A stretch of DNA of 64,000 nt from Thiodiazotropha sp040791665 (lineage in GTDB: Bacteria; Pseudomonadota; Gammaproteobacteria; Chromatiales; Chromatiaceae). Numbering within the stretch: position 1 is the stretch's first letter; the number at the start of each line of letters is the position of its first letter. Below the pieces are notes generated by a model. The model did not search any database. It saw only the letters and a program-made list of their open reading frames with translations, and was not told the origin of the DNA. A program made the position numbers and the translations under genes. Of the stretch, positions 52,767 to 60,940 are shown piece by piece. The DNA lies in the NCBI GenBank assembly GCA_040791665.1, contig JBFNNX010000010.1:237486-301485 (forward strand), written 5' to 3'.

Positions 52767-53969
52767 ATGCCTTTACGAATTTCAATCGCGTCAGCGCTGT
52801 CGCTGGCGATCGCTTCCACCGCTATAGCGAAAGAGAATCTATTCAATCCCGATATCAGCCTGATCCTGGATGGGCGTTTCGGTGCTTTCGATAATGAATC
52901 CGATTATGAGCTGCCCGGTTTTATGCTAGGCGGCGAAGCCGGCCGCGGGGAGGAGGGATTCCACCTTGGCCATAACGAGCTTGCCATCAGTGCCAATGTG
53001 GATGATCTGTTCTACGGGAAATTAACCGCTGCGATTGCCGATCATGAGGGTGACACAGAGGTGGAACTGGAGGAGGCCTTCATCGAGACAGCGGCCCTGG
53101 GCAACGGCTTGAATATCAAGGCCGGCCGCTTCTTTTCAGCGATCGGGTATCTGAATCAGCAGCATGGTCATGCCTGGGATTTTGCTGACGCGCCGTTGGT
53201 TTACCGGGGTCTTTTCGGTAATCAACTGATCGATGACGGTCTGCAGGTCAGTTGGGTGGCCCCGACCGATATCTATCTGCAGCTCGGTGGCGAGCTGCTG
53301 CGTGGCGAACGCTTCCCCGCGGGCGGCGCGAGCAATGACGGCAAGGGGGCCGGCACCCTCTTCGCCAAGATCGGCGGTGACATCGGAGAGAGTCATGCCT
53401 GGCAGCTTGGCCTTTCCCATTGGCGGGCCGAGGTGGAAGAGCGGACGTCCGGTGGCCACCAACATGAGGGTGAAGCGGAAGAGATACCTACCTACAGCGG
53501 AGACAGCAAGGTAACGGGGATCGATTTTGTTTGGAAATGGGCCCCCTTGGGGAATGCCAGCCAACGCAATTTCAAGCTTCAAGGCGAGTATTTCATCCGT
53601 GACGAGAAGGGCGATGTCATCATGGACGATGGATCGGAATCGCCGGAATCGACCACCTACGATGGGGACCAGGAAGGGTGGTATCTGCAGGGGATCTACC
53701 AGTTCATGCCCCGCTGGCGCGTCGGCTTGCGTTACGATCGGCTCGAATCTGACAACAAGGGGTCTGACGAGGAGGTCCTGGCTGAAGCGGGACTCGACAA
53801 TGAAGGTCACAAACCCGAACGCATCACCTTGATGGGCGACTACGCCCACAGCGAGTTCAGCAGACTCAGGTTGCAGTATGCCAGGGATGACTCCTATGAG
53901 GACGCCGACGGCATCCTCATGCTGCAGTTCGTCATGAGCCTCGGGCCCCATGGGGCACACCGTTTTTAG
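52767..53969 (+). CDS. Zinc-regulated outer-membrane beta-barrel (porin-like) protein
   Basis: 400 residues from the ATG at 52767 (MPLRISIAS) with GGAGA upstream; the frame opens 15 codons earlier. Signal peptide about 1-21 (TAIA-KENLF). The mature chain alternates aromatic and polar residues as in a beta barrel, ends with HRF (terminal Phe) and has His-rich patches (NQQHGHAWD, SGGHQHEGEAE) that could gather zinc. No plug domain, so it is not TonB-dependent. It lies between the Zur box operon start and a second ZnuA-like gene, consistent with zinc entry across the outer membrane. Confidence 0.82.
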   Translation: MPLRISIASALSLAIASTAIAKENLFNPDISLILDGRFGAFDNESDYELPGFMLGGEAGRGEEGFHLGHNELAISANVDDLFYGKLTAAIADHEGDTEVELEEAFIETAALGNGLNIKAGRFFSAIGYLNQQHGHAWDFADAPLVYRGLFGNQLIDDGLQVSWVAPTDIYLQLGGELLRGERFPAGGASNDGKGAGTLFAKIGGDIGESHAWQLGLSHWRAEVEERTSGGHQHEGEAEEIPTYSGDSKVTGIDFVWKWAPLGNASQRNFKLQGEYFIRDEKGDVIMDDGSESPESTTYDGDQEGWYLQGIYQFMPRWRVGLRYDRLESDNKGSDEEVLAEAGLDNEGHKPERITLMGDYAHSEFSRLRLQYARDDSYEDADGILMLQFVMSLGPHGAHRF

Positions 53970-53979
53970 GAGTCTGGCG

Positions 53980-54885
53980 ATGATTCATATGTACCGTATT
54001 CTTCTGTCAATTATTGCCATGGGTCTTGCAGGGTCATCCGCTGCAGCCCTGAATGTCTTCGCCTGCGAACCGGAGTGGGCGTCGCTCACCCGGGTGTTGG
54101 GTGGCGATCAAGTGGAGGTGGTTTCCGCAACCACTGCCCATCAGGATCCCCATCGTATCGAAGCGAGACCCAGTTTGATTGCCAAAGTGCGGCGTGCCGA
54201 TCTGCTGGTCTGCAGCGGCGCGGAATTGGAGATCGGCTGGTTGCCGATGCTGCAGCGCCAGGCCGGCAATCGCAAGGTCATGCCGGGTCAGGTGGGGTAT
54301 TTTGCAGCGGCGGATCAGGTCGGGCGCCTGGGGATTCCCGACAGGATCGACCGCTCCATGGGCGATGTCCATGCATCCGGCAATCCCCATGTCCACCTGG
54401 ATCCGCGCAGGTTGAAGACGATCGCAACGGCCCTGGGTGAACGCCTGGCAAGTCTCGATTCGTCGAATGCCGCGCACTATCGTGAACGGTTGGCGAGTTT
54501 TATCCTGCGCTGGGATGAGGCGATGATGCGGTGGCAAGAGCGCGCACAGCCTCTGCGGGGCAAGCGCCTGGTGGTCCACCATCAGGATTGGGAATATCTC
54601 TTCGACTGGCTGGGTATCGTCAAGGCGGGATCGCTGGAACCGAAACCCGGCGTGCCGGCATCTTCGGGCCATCTTGCAAAACTGAAAAAAGCGCTGCTGG
54701 CGGAGCCTTCCCTGGCCATTATCCATACCCATTACCAAAGCCCGAAGGCCGCCCGGCGTTTGTCGCAGCTCACCGGCATACCGGCCGTCGAACTGCCCTA
54801 TACCGTGGGTGGCGCCGAGAACGTGGTCGATCTGTTTACCCTGTTCGACGAGACCTTGCAGCGTCTGCTTGAGGTTGTGCCATGA
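53980..54885 (+). CDS. Second zinc/manganese-type ABC binding protein
   Basis: 301 residues from the ATG at 53980 with AGGAG seven bases ahead. Signal peptide about 1-22. It is a cluster A-I binding protein with metal ligands in AHQDPHRIEARPS, GNPHVHLDPRR, VVHHQDWEYLFDWLG and a C-terminal VGGAENVVDLF. It lacks the long His loop of the other ZnuA. Coupled to the next permease gene by a four-base overlap. Under the same Zur box as the outer-membrane protein. Confidence 0.9.
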   Translation: MIHMYRILLSIIAMGLAGSSAAALNVFACEPEWASLTRVLGGDQVEVVSATTAHQDPHRIEARPSLIAKVRRADLLVCSGAELEIGWLPMLQRQAGNRKVMPGQVGYFAAADQVGRLGIPDRIDRSMGDVHASGNPHVHLDPRRLKTIATALGERLASLDSSNAAHYRERLASFILRWDEAMMRWQERAQPLRGKRLVVHHQDWEYLFDWLGIVKAGSLEPKPGVPASSGHLAKLKKALLAEPSLAIIHTHYQSPKAARRLSQLTGIPAVELPYTVGGAENVVDLFTLFDETLQRLLEVVP

Positions 54886-55667
54886 ACTGGGGGGGGCTCG
54901 ATATCGATATCCTGGGACCGGCCTTCCTGGCCGGTCTGCTGGTGGCTTCCACCCATGTGCCCCTGGGACGGCAGGTACTGAAACGGGGGATCATCTTTCT
55001 CGATCTGGCTGTGGCGCAGACGGCGGGTATGGGAATCGTGGCGGCCCACACGCTGCATTGGGAGCCTGGCGGGTGGCAGGTGCAGCTTGTCGCTGTCGGG
55101 GCTGCAGTATGTGCGGCACTGCTGCTCAACCTGACCGAGCGTCGCTGGCCTGAAATCCAGGAGGCGTTGATCGGTTGCCTGTTCATCCTCGCCTCCAGCG
55201 GCAGCGTGCTGCTGTTGGCGGCCAATCCCCATGGCGGGGAACAGCTGAGGGAGCTTTTGGTCGGTCAAATACTCTGGGTGAATTACCAGCAGATCATTCC
55301 GGTGGCGCTGCTCTATAGTGTATTACTCGTAGTTTGGTTCTCTTCTCTACGACATCGCTCCTTGCTGCTTTTCTACCTGTTGTTCGCGGTCGCGATCACC
55401 GCCTCTGTGCAACTGGTGGGTGTGTTTCTGGTCTTCGCCACACTCATTCTTCCCGCACTGGCGGTTCGGCAGCGGGAATCGGGCGCCGATCTGATCGGTT
55501 ACGTTGTCGCGGCAGCGGGTTACGCCTTGGGTTTGGTGATGGCCGCGCTGTTCGATATGCCGGCCGGGGCGATGATCGTCTACACCTTGGCGATGGTCTC
55601 GCTCATGGGCGGTTGGGTGATGCGACAAAGGCCAACAAACCACAAAGTGAGCCAGACACCGCAGTAA
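54882..55667 (+). CDS. Second metal ABC transporter permease
   Basis: 261 residues, ABC-3 family with seven to eight TM helices: LLVASTHVPLGRQVLKRGIIFLDLAVAQTAGMG at the start, then AVCAALLLNLTERRWPE and GQILWVNYQQIIPVALLYSVLLVVW. Unlike the usual operon there is no ATPase gene before or after it. ZnuC (50044-50814) is the only candidate partner in the window. The island begins directly downstream. Confidence 0.9.
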   Translation: MNWGGLDIDILGPAFLAGLLVASTHVPLGRQVLKRGIIFLDLAVAQTAGMGIVAAHTLHWEPGGWQVQLVAVGAAVCAALLLNLTERRWPEIQEALIGCLFILASSGSVLLLAANPHGGEQLRELLVGQILWVNYQQIIPVALLYSVLLVVWFSSLRHRSLLLFYLLFAVAITASVQLVGVFLVFATLILPALAVRQRESGADLIGYVVAAAGYALGLVMAALFDMPAGAMIVYTLAMVSLMGGWVMRQRPTNHKVSQTPQ

Positions 55668-55771
55668 GGTGTGGTCCAGCCGCAGCGTAAAGGGAAAGGG
55701 GAAAAAGAAAGATTCCCAAGGGCAGAGTCAAGGACATACCATCCAAAGCAGGATGGTAAATATATATAATA

Positions 55772-55799
55772 TTGTATATTATACAAAATCTGATATACT
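55772..55799 (+). promoter_or_regulatory. Promoter and palindromic operator of the toxin-antitoxin pair
   Basis: The perfect palindrome TTGTATATTATACAA (55772-55786) overlaps a -35 like TTGTAT; a -10 TATACT lies at 55794-55799 with 16-base spacing. Binding of the antitoxin here would give the usual autorepression. Confidence 0.65.
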
Positions 55800-55806
55800 T
55801 TTGATC

Positions 55807-56115
55807 ATGGAAAGGAAGCCAATAGCCTTTGAAGGTGACTCTTTAGAGCAAATTAGGGATTTTCCAGATAACGTCAAAGATGATGTTGGATTTCAGCTGG
55901 ATAAAGTACAGCGTGGTGAAAATCCAGATGATTGGAAGCCAGTGGTTTCCATTGGCAAAGGCGTTAAGGAGATTCGAGTAAAAGATACTACAGATGCTTA
56001 TCGAGTAGCTTATATCGCCAAACTGATTGATGCGATTCATGTACTACATGCTTTCCAGAAAAAAACGCAAAAAAAAAACGTAAAGCAGATATTGATCTTG
56101 CAAAAAATCGATTAA
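55807..56115 (+). CDS. HigB/RelE-like toxin with a frameshifted C-terminus
   Basis: From the ATG at 55807 the first about 87 residues match the Gp49-like (DUF891) HigB family: RDFPDNVKDDVGFQL, VKEIRVKD and YRVAYIAKLIDAIHVLHAFQKKTQK. After an A10 run (56069-56078) the frame deviates and ends at 56115. The -1 frame continues with KADIDLAKNRLKKLKDNHG and stops at 56148-56150, which is the family ending and overlaps the antitoxin start by 17 bases. RelE-type toxins cleave mRNA on ribosomes. Either the gene is broken, the run is misread, or slippage makes the full product. Confidence 0.82.
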   Translation: MERKPIAFEGDSLEQIRDFPDNVKDDVGFQLDKVQRGENPDDWKPVVSIGKGVKEIRVKDTTDAYRVAYIAKLIDAIHVLHAFQKKTQKKNVKQILILQKID

Positions 56116-56133
56116 AGAAGCTTAAAGATAATC

Positions 56134-56403
56134 ATGGCCAAGAAATATGAAAGTGCATTTGATGCAATAGCCGATACCCCGGCAGAAGCACTGAATATGC
56201 GTCTGCGCGCTGACTTGATTCATGAAATCAGACGCAAAGTTGAGACTAAGGGATGGACTCAGAAGGAAGCGGCTGAGCATCTTGGGATTACTCAACCCCG
56301 CGTTTCTGATTTGTTCCGCGGAAAACTGTCAAAATTTAGCCTTGATGCGCTCGTAAACATGCTGGCTGCCATCGGCAGTGATGTAAAACTAAAGGTTGCC
56401 TGA
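56134..56403 (+). CDS. HigA-like antitoxin, XRE-family HTH
   Basis: 89 residues. An HTH of the XRE type lies at about 35-75 (TQKEAAEHLGITQPRVSDLFRG), followed by SLDALVNMLAAIGSDVKLKV, as in the antitoxins paired with Gp49-like toxins. Its start lies inside the restored toxin frame. It should neutralise the toxin and repress the promoter at 55772-55799. Confidence 0.9.
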   Translation: MAKKYESAFDAIADTPAEALNMRLRADLIHEIRRKVETKGWTQKEAAEHLGITQPRVSDLFRGKLSKFSLDALVNMLAAIGSDVKLKVA

Positions 56404-56439
56404 GCCCTAAACCATGAGAAGAAAATAGGGTCAGTGAAG

Positions 56440-56580
56440 AATGGCGCTTACTTAAGCCAAGAACCACCGTCATCCCGGCGCAGGCCGGGATCCAAAATGC
56501 TTGATGGTGACGGTATTCCTGGATTCCGGCCTGCGCCGGAATGACGAAAATCCTGAAATTCGTCTTAAGTAAGTGCCATT
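56440..56580. repeat. MITE-like palindromic element
   Basis: 141 bases bounded by inverted ends AATGGCGCTTACTTAAG (56440-56456) and CTTAAGTAAGTGCCATT (56564-56580). Inside are GTCATCCCGGCGCAGGCCGG and its near-complement ending GCGCCGGAATGAC, so nearly the whole unit folds on itself. GGGTCAG stands outside both ends (56428-56434 and 56582-56588), perhaps a target-site copy. No coding content. Confidence 0.75.
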
Positions 56581-56603
56581 CGGGTCAGAGAACAATTGTT
56601 TTT

Positions 56604-56909
56604 TTATATTAGTGAATGAAGCAACGGAATCACTTTTCTTCGATTGTTTTCAAATTCCTGTTGGAGAGCGAGGTCTAATTCTTGTTTTCCCCATTGAGAT
56701 GAAAAATATTCAGGCGACATAACAATCAGCACATACTGTGCTCGTTGAACTGCGTTCTGGAGGGAATGGGCTAGAGACTCCCCTATCGCTATATCCGCCT
56801 CATCATAGAAAATGTCCACCCCTGCCTGTTTTAGCCGCTCAACAAGCTTTTTCACGAAGGCTTTGTCATGCCGTGAGTAGCTTATAAAAACATCATCAAG
56901 AAAGGTCAT
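56604..56909 (-). CDS. TIR-domain protein, probably 3'-truncated
   Basis: 101 residues, all of it TIR domain: DVFISYSRHDKAFVKKLVERL at the start, DEADIAIGESLAHSLQNAV, and VLIVMSPEYFSSQWGKQELDLAL with the Glu used by NAD-cleaving TIRs (KQELDLAL region). The chain stops after KVIPLLHSLI, where TIR domains usually go on for 30-40 residues, close to the MITE at 56440-56580. Upstream on the same strand, GTTAGGC (56926-56932) stands 16 bases before the ATG, as at the start of an integron cassette. Bacterial TIR proteins often belong to anti-phage systems, but a partner is missing. Confidence 0.8.
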   Translation of the reverse strand: MTFLDDVFISYSRHDKAFVKKLVERLKQAGVDIFYDEADIAIGESLAHSLQNAVQRAQYVLIVMSPEYFSSQWGKQELDLALQQEFENNRRKVIPLLHSLI

Positions 56910-56925
56910 ACGTATCCTTTTCTAG

Positions 56926-56932
56926 GCCTAAC
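56926..56932 (-). other. attC-type core box (GTTAGGC) upstream of the TIR gene
   Basis: On the minus strand CCTCAACGTTAGGC fits the 3' end of an integron attC site (GTTRRRY core). The other half of the site would be on the far side of the IS1182-type element, which abuts it. Confidence 0.5.
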
Positions 56933-57003
56933 GTTGAGGCTGCCGGAAAACCCCAAAATTGGATAAAATCAAATAGACAGCAACGGTGCACGGAGACAGG
57001 AAG

Positions 57004-58533
57004 ATGGCACGTTATAAGGATTACAACTGCGACCAGATGAAAATGCTGCCCGTGTCCTATGAGAAGCAAATCCTGCCTGGCAGTTTCGAATATTCCCTTT
57101 CTTACCTGATTGATCACGAGCTTGATCTAAGCGCATTTGATCAACACTATCAAAATGACAGCACAGGCCGACCGGCCTATGACCCTGAACTGCTGTTGAA
57201 AATCATCATCCTGGCCTATTCCAAAGGCATTACCAGCAGTCGACAGATAGAGCGCCTGTGCCGCGAAAATATACTATTCATGGCGTTGTCGGCTGACTTG
57301 CAACCGGACCACAGCACCGTGGCTGATTTCATCAGCCGAGCGCCAGAAACGTTAGCCGACCTGTTTGGACAAGTGGTATTGATCTGCGACCGGCTGGGCC
57401 TGATCGGCAAAGAGATGTTCGCCATCGACGGCTGCAAATTGCCCTCCAATGCCTCCAAGACCTGGAGCGGTACCCATGCGGAACTGAACAAGAAACGCAA
57501 GAAGATCGACCGAGCAGTGCGGCGCATGCTGCAACGGCATCGGGAGCAGGATACGGCAGAACAACAACCGGACATCTATGAACGGGAGCAAGCGCAGATC
57601 AAGAAGCTGCGGGCAGCCTCACGCAAGATCAAACAGTTCCTGGATACGGAGCCCGAGCGCAAGGGTGTCAGCGGGAGGGTGGTAAAGAGCAACATCACCG
57701 ACAATGAGAGCGCCAAGATGAAGACCAGCCATGGCGTTATCCAGGACTATACGGGCGTTGCGACGGTGGATAGCGAACACCAGGTTGTGGTACATGCCGA
57801 AGCCTTTGGGCAGGGGCAAGAGCATGGACTGCTCAAACCGGTGGTTGAGGGGATAAAGGAAACCTTCAAGGACAGTACAAGCAAAAAAACCCTGAAAAAG
57901 ACAAAGATCACAGCAGACTCGGGATATCACAACCGAGCAATGCTTGAGTACCTTGAAGCGGAAAAGATCGATAGCTATATTGCCGATACCGGCTTCCGCG
58001 CCCGAGACCCTCGCTTCAAAGACCATAAGGCAGCCAAGCACCGAAATAAGCGCCAGGACAAAGAACGCTTCAGTCAGCGTGAATTCAGGATTAATCGCAA
58101 AAGAGAGCGCTGCCGCTGTCCTGCGGGTAATTTGATGTGGTTAAAGGCGAGACGCGCCAGAATCGGCCATCATCTGTTCATGCAGTTTCAAGGCTATGGG
58201 GAAGACTGTAACACATGCGGGTTGAGAAAGCGCTGCCTGAGAAGCGCCGCCCAACAGACACCCAGACAGATCAATGTGGCCCTGGATATTACCCAGGAAC
58301 AGAAGGCGGGTATCCTCGAATGGATGAAGCGTAAGCTCGACAGTCCGAGAGGCAGGCACATTTATAGTCAACGATTGGGTACGGTGGAGCCGGTTTTTGG
58401 TCATCTCACTGATGCTATCGGTATCAAGCGATTCAGTTACAGAGGCAAAAGAAAAGTAGACGGACAATGGAAATTGATGATGATGCTACACAATACCCTG
58501 AAGATCCATCGATATGGATGGGAATGGGCATAG
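57004..58533 (+). mobile_element. IS1182-family insertion sequence transposase, apparently complete
   Basis: 509 residues from the ATG at 57004. DDE-type transposase of the IS1182 group: N-terminal YDPELLLKIIILAYSKGITSSRQIE, first Asp in FAIDGCKLPSNASK, second in TADSGYHNRAM, and the C-terminal LGTVEPVFGHLTDAIGIKRFSYRGK with the catalytic Glu. A cysteine cluster CNTCGLRKRC precedes the C-terminus. Terminal repeats could not be fixed with confidence; GAGGCTGC near 56935 and its imperfect complement near 58551 are candidates. It lies in an integron-cassette-like core site. Confidence 0.92.
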
Positions 58534-58697
58534 AACGGTAGGATGAGCAGCTTCATAGGCGCATCGCGTGGATGACGACTATATCAGTAAAACAATGAAA
58601 GAGTACTGTCGAGAAGCATGGAGCAAGATATCTGTTGCATTAAATCAAGTTATTCGACAGGCTCGTTATGACTAAATACCATAACAGGAGATACTCA

Positions 58698-59090
58698 GTG
58701 AAGCGATCATACTGTACACTTATTATGGCGGTAATCATTATAATTGGAGCATCATGCTCAGCAAGCGATAGTAAGGCACCAAATGTTATTGAAACCTATC
58801 CCGCTAGTGGGAGTACCGATGTTGATCCTACAACAAGCGAAATAACAGTTACATTTGATGAGCCTATGAAAGATGGAAGCTGGTCCTGGGCTTTCTCGGA
58901 TAAAAACAAATTTCCTATAATGACTGGCCAGCCATACTATAAACCAGGACATACGATCAGTGTTCTTCCAGTTAAACTAGAGTCTAATAAAGAATATGAA
59001 ATTTGGATTAATAGTGAAAAGTTCAAGAATTTTAAGGATAGAGCCGGAAATGCAGCAATACCATTTAGGCTGGCGTTTACAACTAAATGA
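58698..59090 (+). CDS. Lipoprotein with a bacterial Ig-like domain
   Basis: 130 residues from a GTG at 58698 preceded by AGGAG; the frame also has an ATG at 58668 with no ribosome site. Lipobox IIGASC (cysteine about residue 20), then a single SbsA-type Ig-like domain: PNVIETYPASGSTDVDPTTSEITVTFDEPMKDGS ... LESNKEYEIWINSEKF. Lower G+C than the core genes. It stands just after CGTTATGAC (58661-58669), a core-site-like sequence. Role unknown; probably anchored in the outer membrane. Confidence 0.8.
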   Translation: MKRSYCTLIMAVIIIIGASCSASDSKAPNVIETYPASGSTDVDPTTSEITVTFDEPMKDGSWSWAFSDKNKFPIMTGQPYYKPGHTISVLPVKLESNKEYEIWINSEKFKNFKDRAGNAAIPFRLAFTTK

Positions 59091-59116
59091 ATGAAATAAG
59101 CTTCAGCCATTACATG

Positions 59117-59170
59117 TTGCTTCTCTCCGACTCGGCTTCGCTACGCCGGAGAGCACTACGTTAGAAGCAA
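59117..59170 (+). other. Cruciform element resembling an attC site
   Basis: Outer arms TTGCTTCT (59117-59124) / AGAAGCAA (59163-59170) and inner arms CTCTCCG (59123-59129) / CGGAGAG (59147-59153). Its right end is ACGTTAGAAGC, three bases before the next ATG. Layout and size fit an integron attC, although the core box is not canonical. Confidence 0.5.
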
Positions 59171-59172
59171 GC

Positions 59173-59250
59173 ATGAAGAAAGGATTGTGGCTAATATTTG
59201 CTCTCGGACTCACAGGGTGTGAGTTTTATTCAGCCCCCACTGCGATATGA
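59173..59250 (+). pseudogene. Truncated lipoprotein gene
   Basis: MKKGLWLIFALGLTGCEFYS encodes a signal peptide with lipobox LTGC and then a stop at 59248-59250. The break falls where the IS1182 remnant begins (near 59238), so a lipoprotein gene has lost its 3' part. Confidence 0.6.
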
Positions 59251-59567
59251 AACAGCAATGCATGAAGAATCCACAGGCTGCTGATCACCGAAAAGGTAAC
59301 GGTAGACAAGTGTCATTTATACTGAAAAAGAATGCCAAGCCACGCTACATTGACTGGATGAAACACCGCGTTGATAGTGAAGCAGGCAAACAGATCTACA
59401 GCCATCGTATGTCGACGGTGGAACCGGTATTCGGTAATATCGGGACGAATAAAGGGCTCAACCGGTTTACACTACGCGGTAAGCGAAAAGTTCAAGGACA
59501 GTGGCAGCTCTATTGTATGGTCCATAACATCGAGAAGATCATGAATTATGGAAGGATTGCGGCTTAA
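59247..59567 (+). pseudogene. C-terminal remnant of an IS1182-family transposase
   Basis: 106 residues aligned with the end of the 57004-58533 transposase (STVEPVFGNIGTNKGLNRFTLRGK and GQWQLYCMVHN against STVEPVFGHL...GQWKLMMMLHN, abbreviated), but clearly a different element. CMKNPQAADHRKGNGRQVSF is the Cys-rich linker of that family. The first 75% of the gene is gone. Confidence 0.88.
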
Positions 59568-59718
59568 ATACGGAAATTCACTGACAGTCTGCCTTGATAA
59601 AATACGAATGAAGTATTCTAAAGGGATCATTGATATTATGAACAAAATGTTTGGATATAGAAGCTGCAACCATTGTGTTGGAGTTTTTCTACATCTTCGT
59701 TAGTGCAAGACAATAGAA

Positions 59719-60573
59719 ATGAGAAGTGAAACTGAGGTTCTGACACAAGTGGATGCGTGGGCACAAGGTGATGCATGCGTCCGCGCAGTTATATTGAATG
59801 GATCGCGTGCCGATTCTAAGACGCAACCAGATTTCCTGTCTGACTATGACCTGGTGGTCTATGTAACTAATTTGAGGCCATTCCAAGAAAGTGACAGCTG
59901 GCTTCAAGGATTCGGTTCTATATTGGTACGTTGGCCTATGGCTCCCCGTTCAACATTTGATAGCAACTGGTTAACACGCCTCGTATTGTTTGAAGATGAT
60001 GTAAGAATCGACTTCCAAATCACCGAAGCACGCGATATTGGACCAAGTGAATTCGATAACGGTTATCGGGTCATCACAGACAAAGACGGTATGACCAGGT
60101 CACTAAACGCGCCAACATTTACGGAGTTCAATATCAAAAAACCTTTGAAAGATGAATTTGAGGATCTTGTTAATGAATTTTGGTGGGATGCGATATATGT
60201 ACCTAAACAACTATGTAGGAATGAACTGCCATTCGCTAAATACATGCTTGATAACGCACTACGGCACACCCACCTGCATCGCATGATAGAATGGTATATC
60301 GGATCCCAGCATGACTGGTCAGTCAATCCAGGATGCCACGGAAAGTGGTTTTCACGCTATCTCGATACAGAAACCTGGACAGCCTACAAGAATTCGTATG
60401 CAGGGTTCGAAATTGAAAAGAACTGGCGAGCATTTTTCCAGCTAGCTAAACTCTTTGGGCGGCTGGCAGCGGAAACCGCCGAGCATCTTGGATATCCGTA
60501 TACTGAGGATTTGGGCAAGAAAGTGACAGAGTATGCCGCAAGACTCAGACAGACGGATGGTGAATTACGCTAG
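59719..60573 (+). CDS. ANT(6)-type aminoglycoside 6-adenylyltransferase family protein
   Basis: 284 residues, the usual length of AadE/ANT(6). The nucleotidyltransferase site ILNGSRADSKTQPDFLSDYDLVVYV (GSR ... DYD) near residue 27 and a third acid in DVRIDFQI near 95 are present, with the C-terminal helices LFGRLAAETAEHLGYPY. Members adenylate streptomycin, but chromosomal members may act on other substrates, so resistance is not shown. CGTTAGTGC stands at 59694-59702, 16 bases before the ATG. The stop TAG lies within a dispersed repeat (60570-60595). Confidence 0.87.
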   Translation: MRSETEVLTQVDAWAQGDACVRAVILNGSRADSKTQPDFLSDYDLVVYVTNLRPFQESDSWLQGFGSILVRWPMAPRSTFDSNWLTRLVLFEDDVRIDFQITEARDIGPSEFDNGYRVITDKDGMTRSLNAPTFTEFNIKKPLKDEFEDLVNEFWWDAIYVPKQLCRNELPFAKYMLDNALRHTHLHRMIEWYIGSQHDWSVNPGCHGKWFSRYLDTETWTAYKNSYAGFEIEKNWRAFFQLAKLFGRLAAETAEHLGYPYTEDLGKKVTEYAARLRQTDGELR

Positions 60574-60595
60574 GGCCTGTTAATACTAATCCAAT
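60570..60595 (+). repeat. Dispersed repeat, copy 2
   Basis: CTAGGGCCTGTTAATACTAA followed by TCCAAT; the partner of the copy at 21911-21938 (opposite strand, one mismatch). It provides the stop codon of the ANT(6)-type gene. Confidence 0.6.
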
Positions 60596-60712
60596 AGTCC
60601 CAGCCCTTCGGGTTGCGCCCCGCAGGAAGTGCCCTTGGGGTACGCCTGAAAAAATACGTGCCACTTTTGCCAACCGCTGACGCTTATCGATTCACAAAGG
60701 GATATTAGGAAC

Positions 60713-60904
60713 GTGCCAGATGTCATAGGTTATTTAATTGGTGGATTTCTATATCTTGTTTCACAAAAGTACAGGGATAAGAAGCATAAAGAGTGGGAGG
60801 GTATGAGTGAGCTATACAAGATCTATGAAATTGGAATGTGGGTATCAATACCGGTATTCATACTCACAGTTGTCGTTCTTGCAGTAGTTAGCAATGGAAT
60901 CTAA
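60713..60904 (+). CDS. Small membrane protein
   Basis: 63 residues from a GTG with AGGA four bases before it. A short hydrophobic N-terminus (VIGYLIGGFLYLVS), a charged middle (KYRDKKHKEWEG) and one clear TM helix at the end (IGMWVSIPVFILTVVVLAVV). No family is recognised. The stop codon lies in ATCTAAC (60899-60905), which fits an attC inverse core box, but no matching core follows. Confidence 0.55.
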   Translation: MPDVIGYLIGGFLYLVSQKYRDKKHKEWEGMSELYKIYEIGMWVSIPVFILTVVVLAVVSNGI

Positions 60905-60940
60905 CAATAGGTTGCTTCTATTTATGCTCATTTCAAAGGT

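Noticed and set aside
56440..56580. CRISPR-like palindromes
   Set aside because: One self-complementary unit with no regularly spaced copies; no cas genes anywhere in the window.
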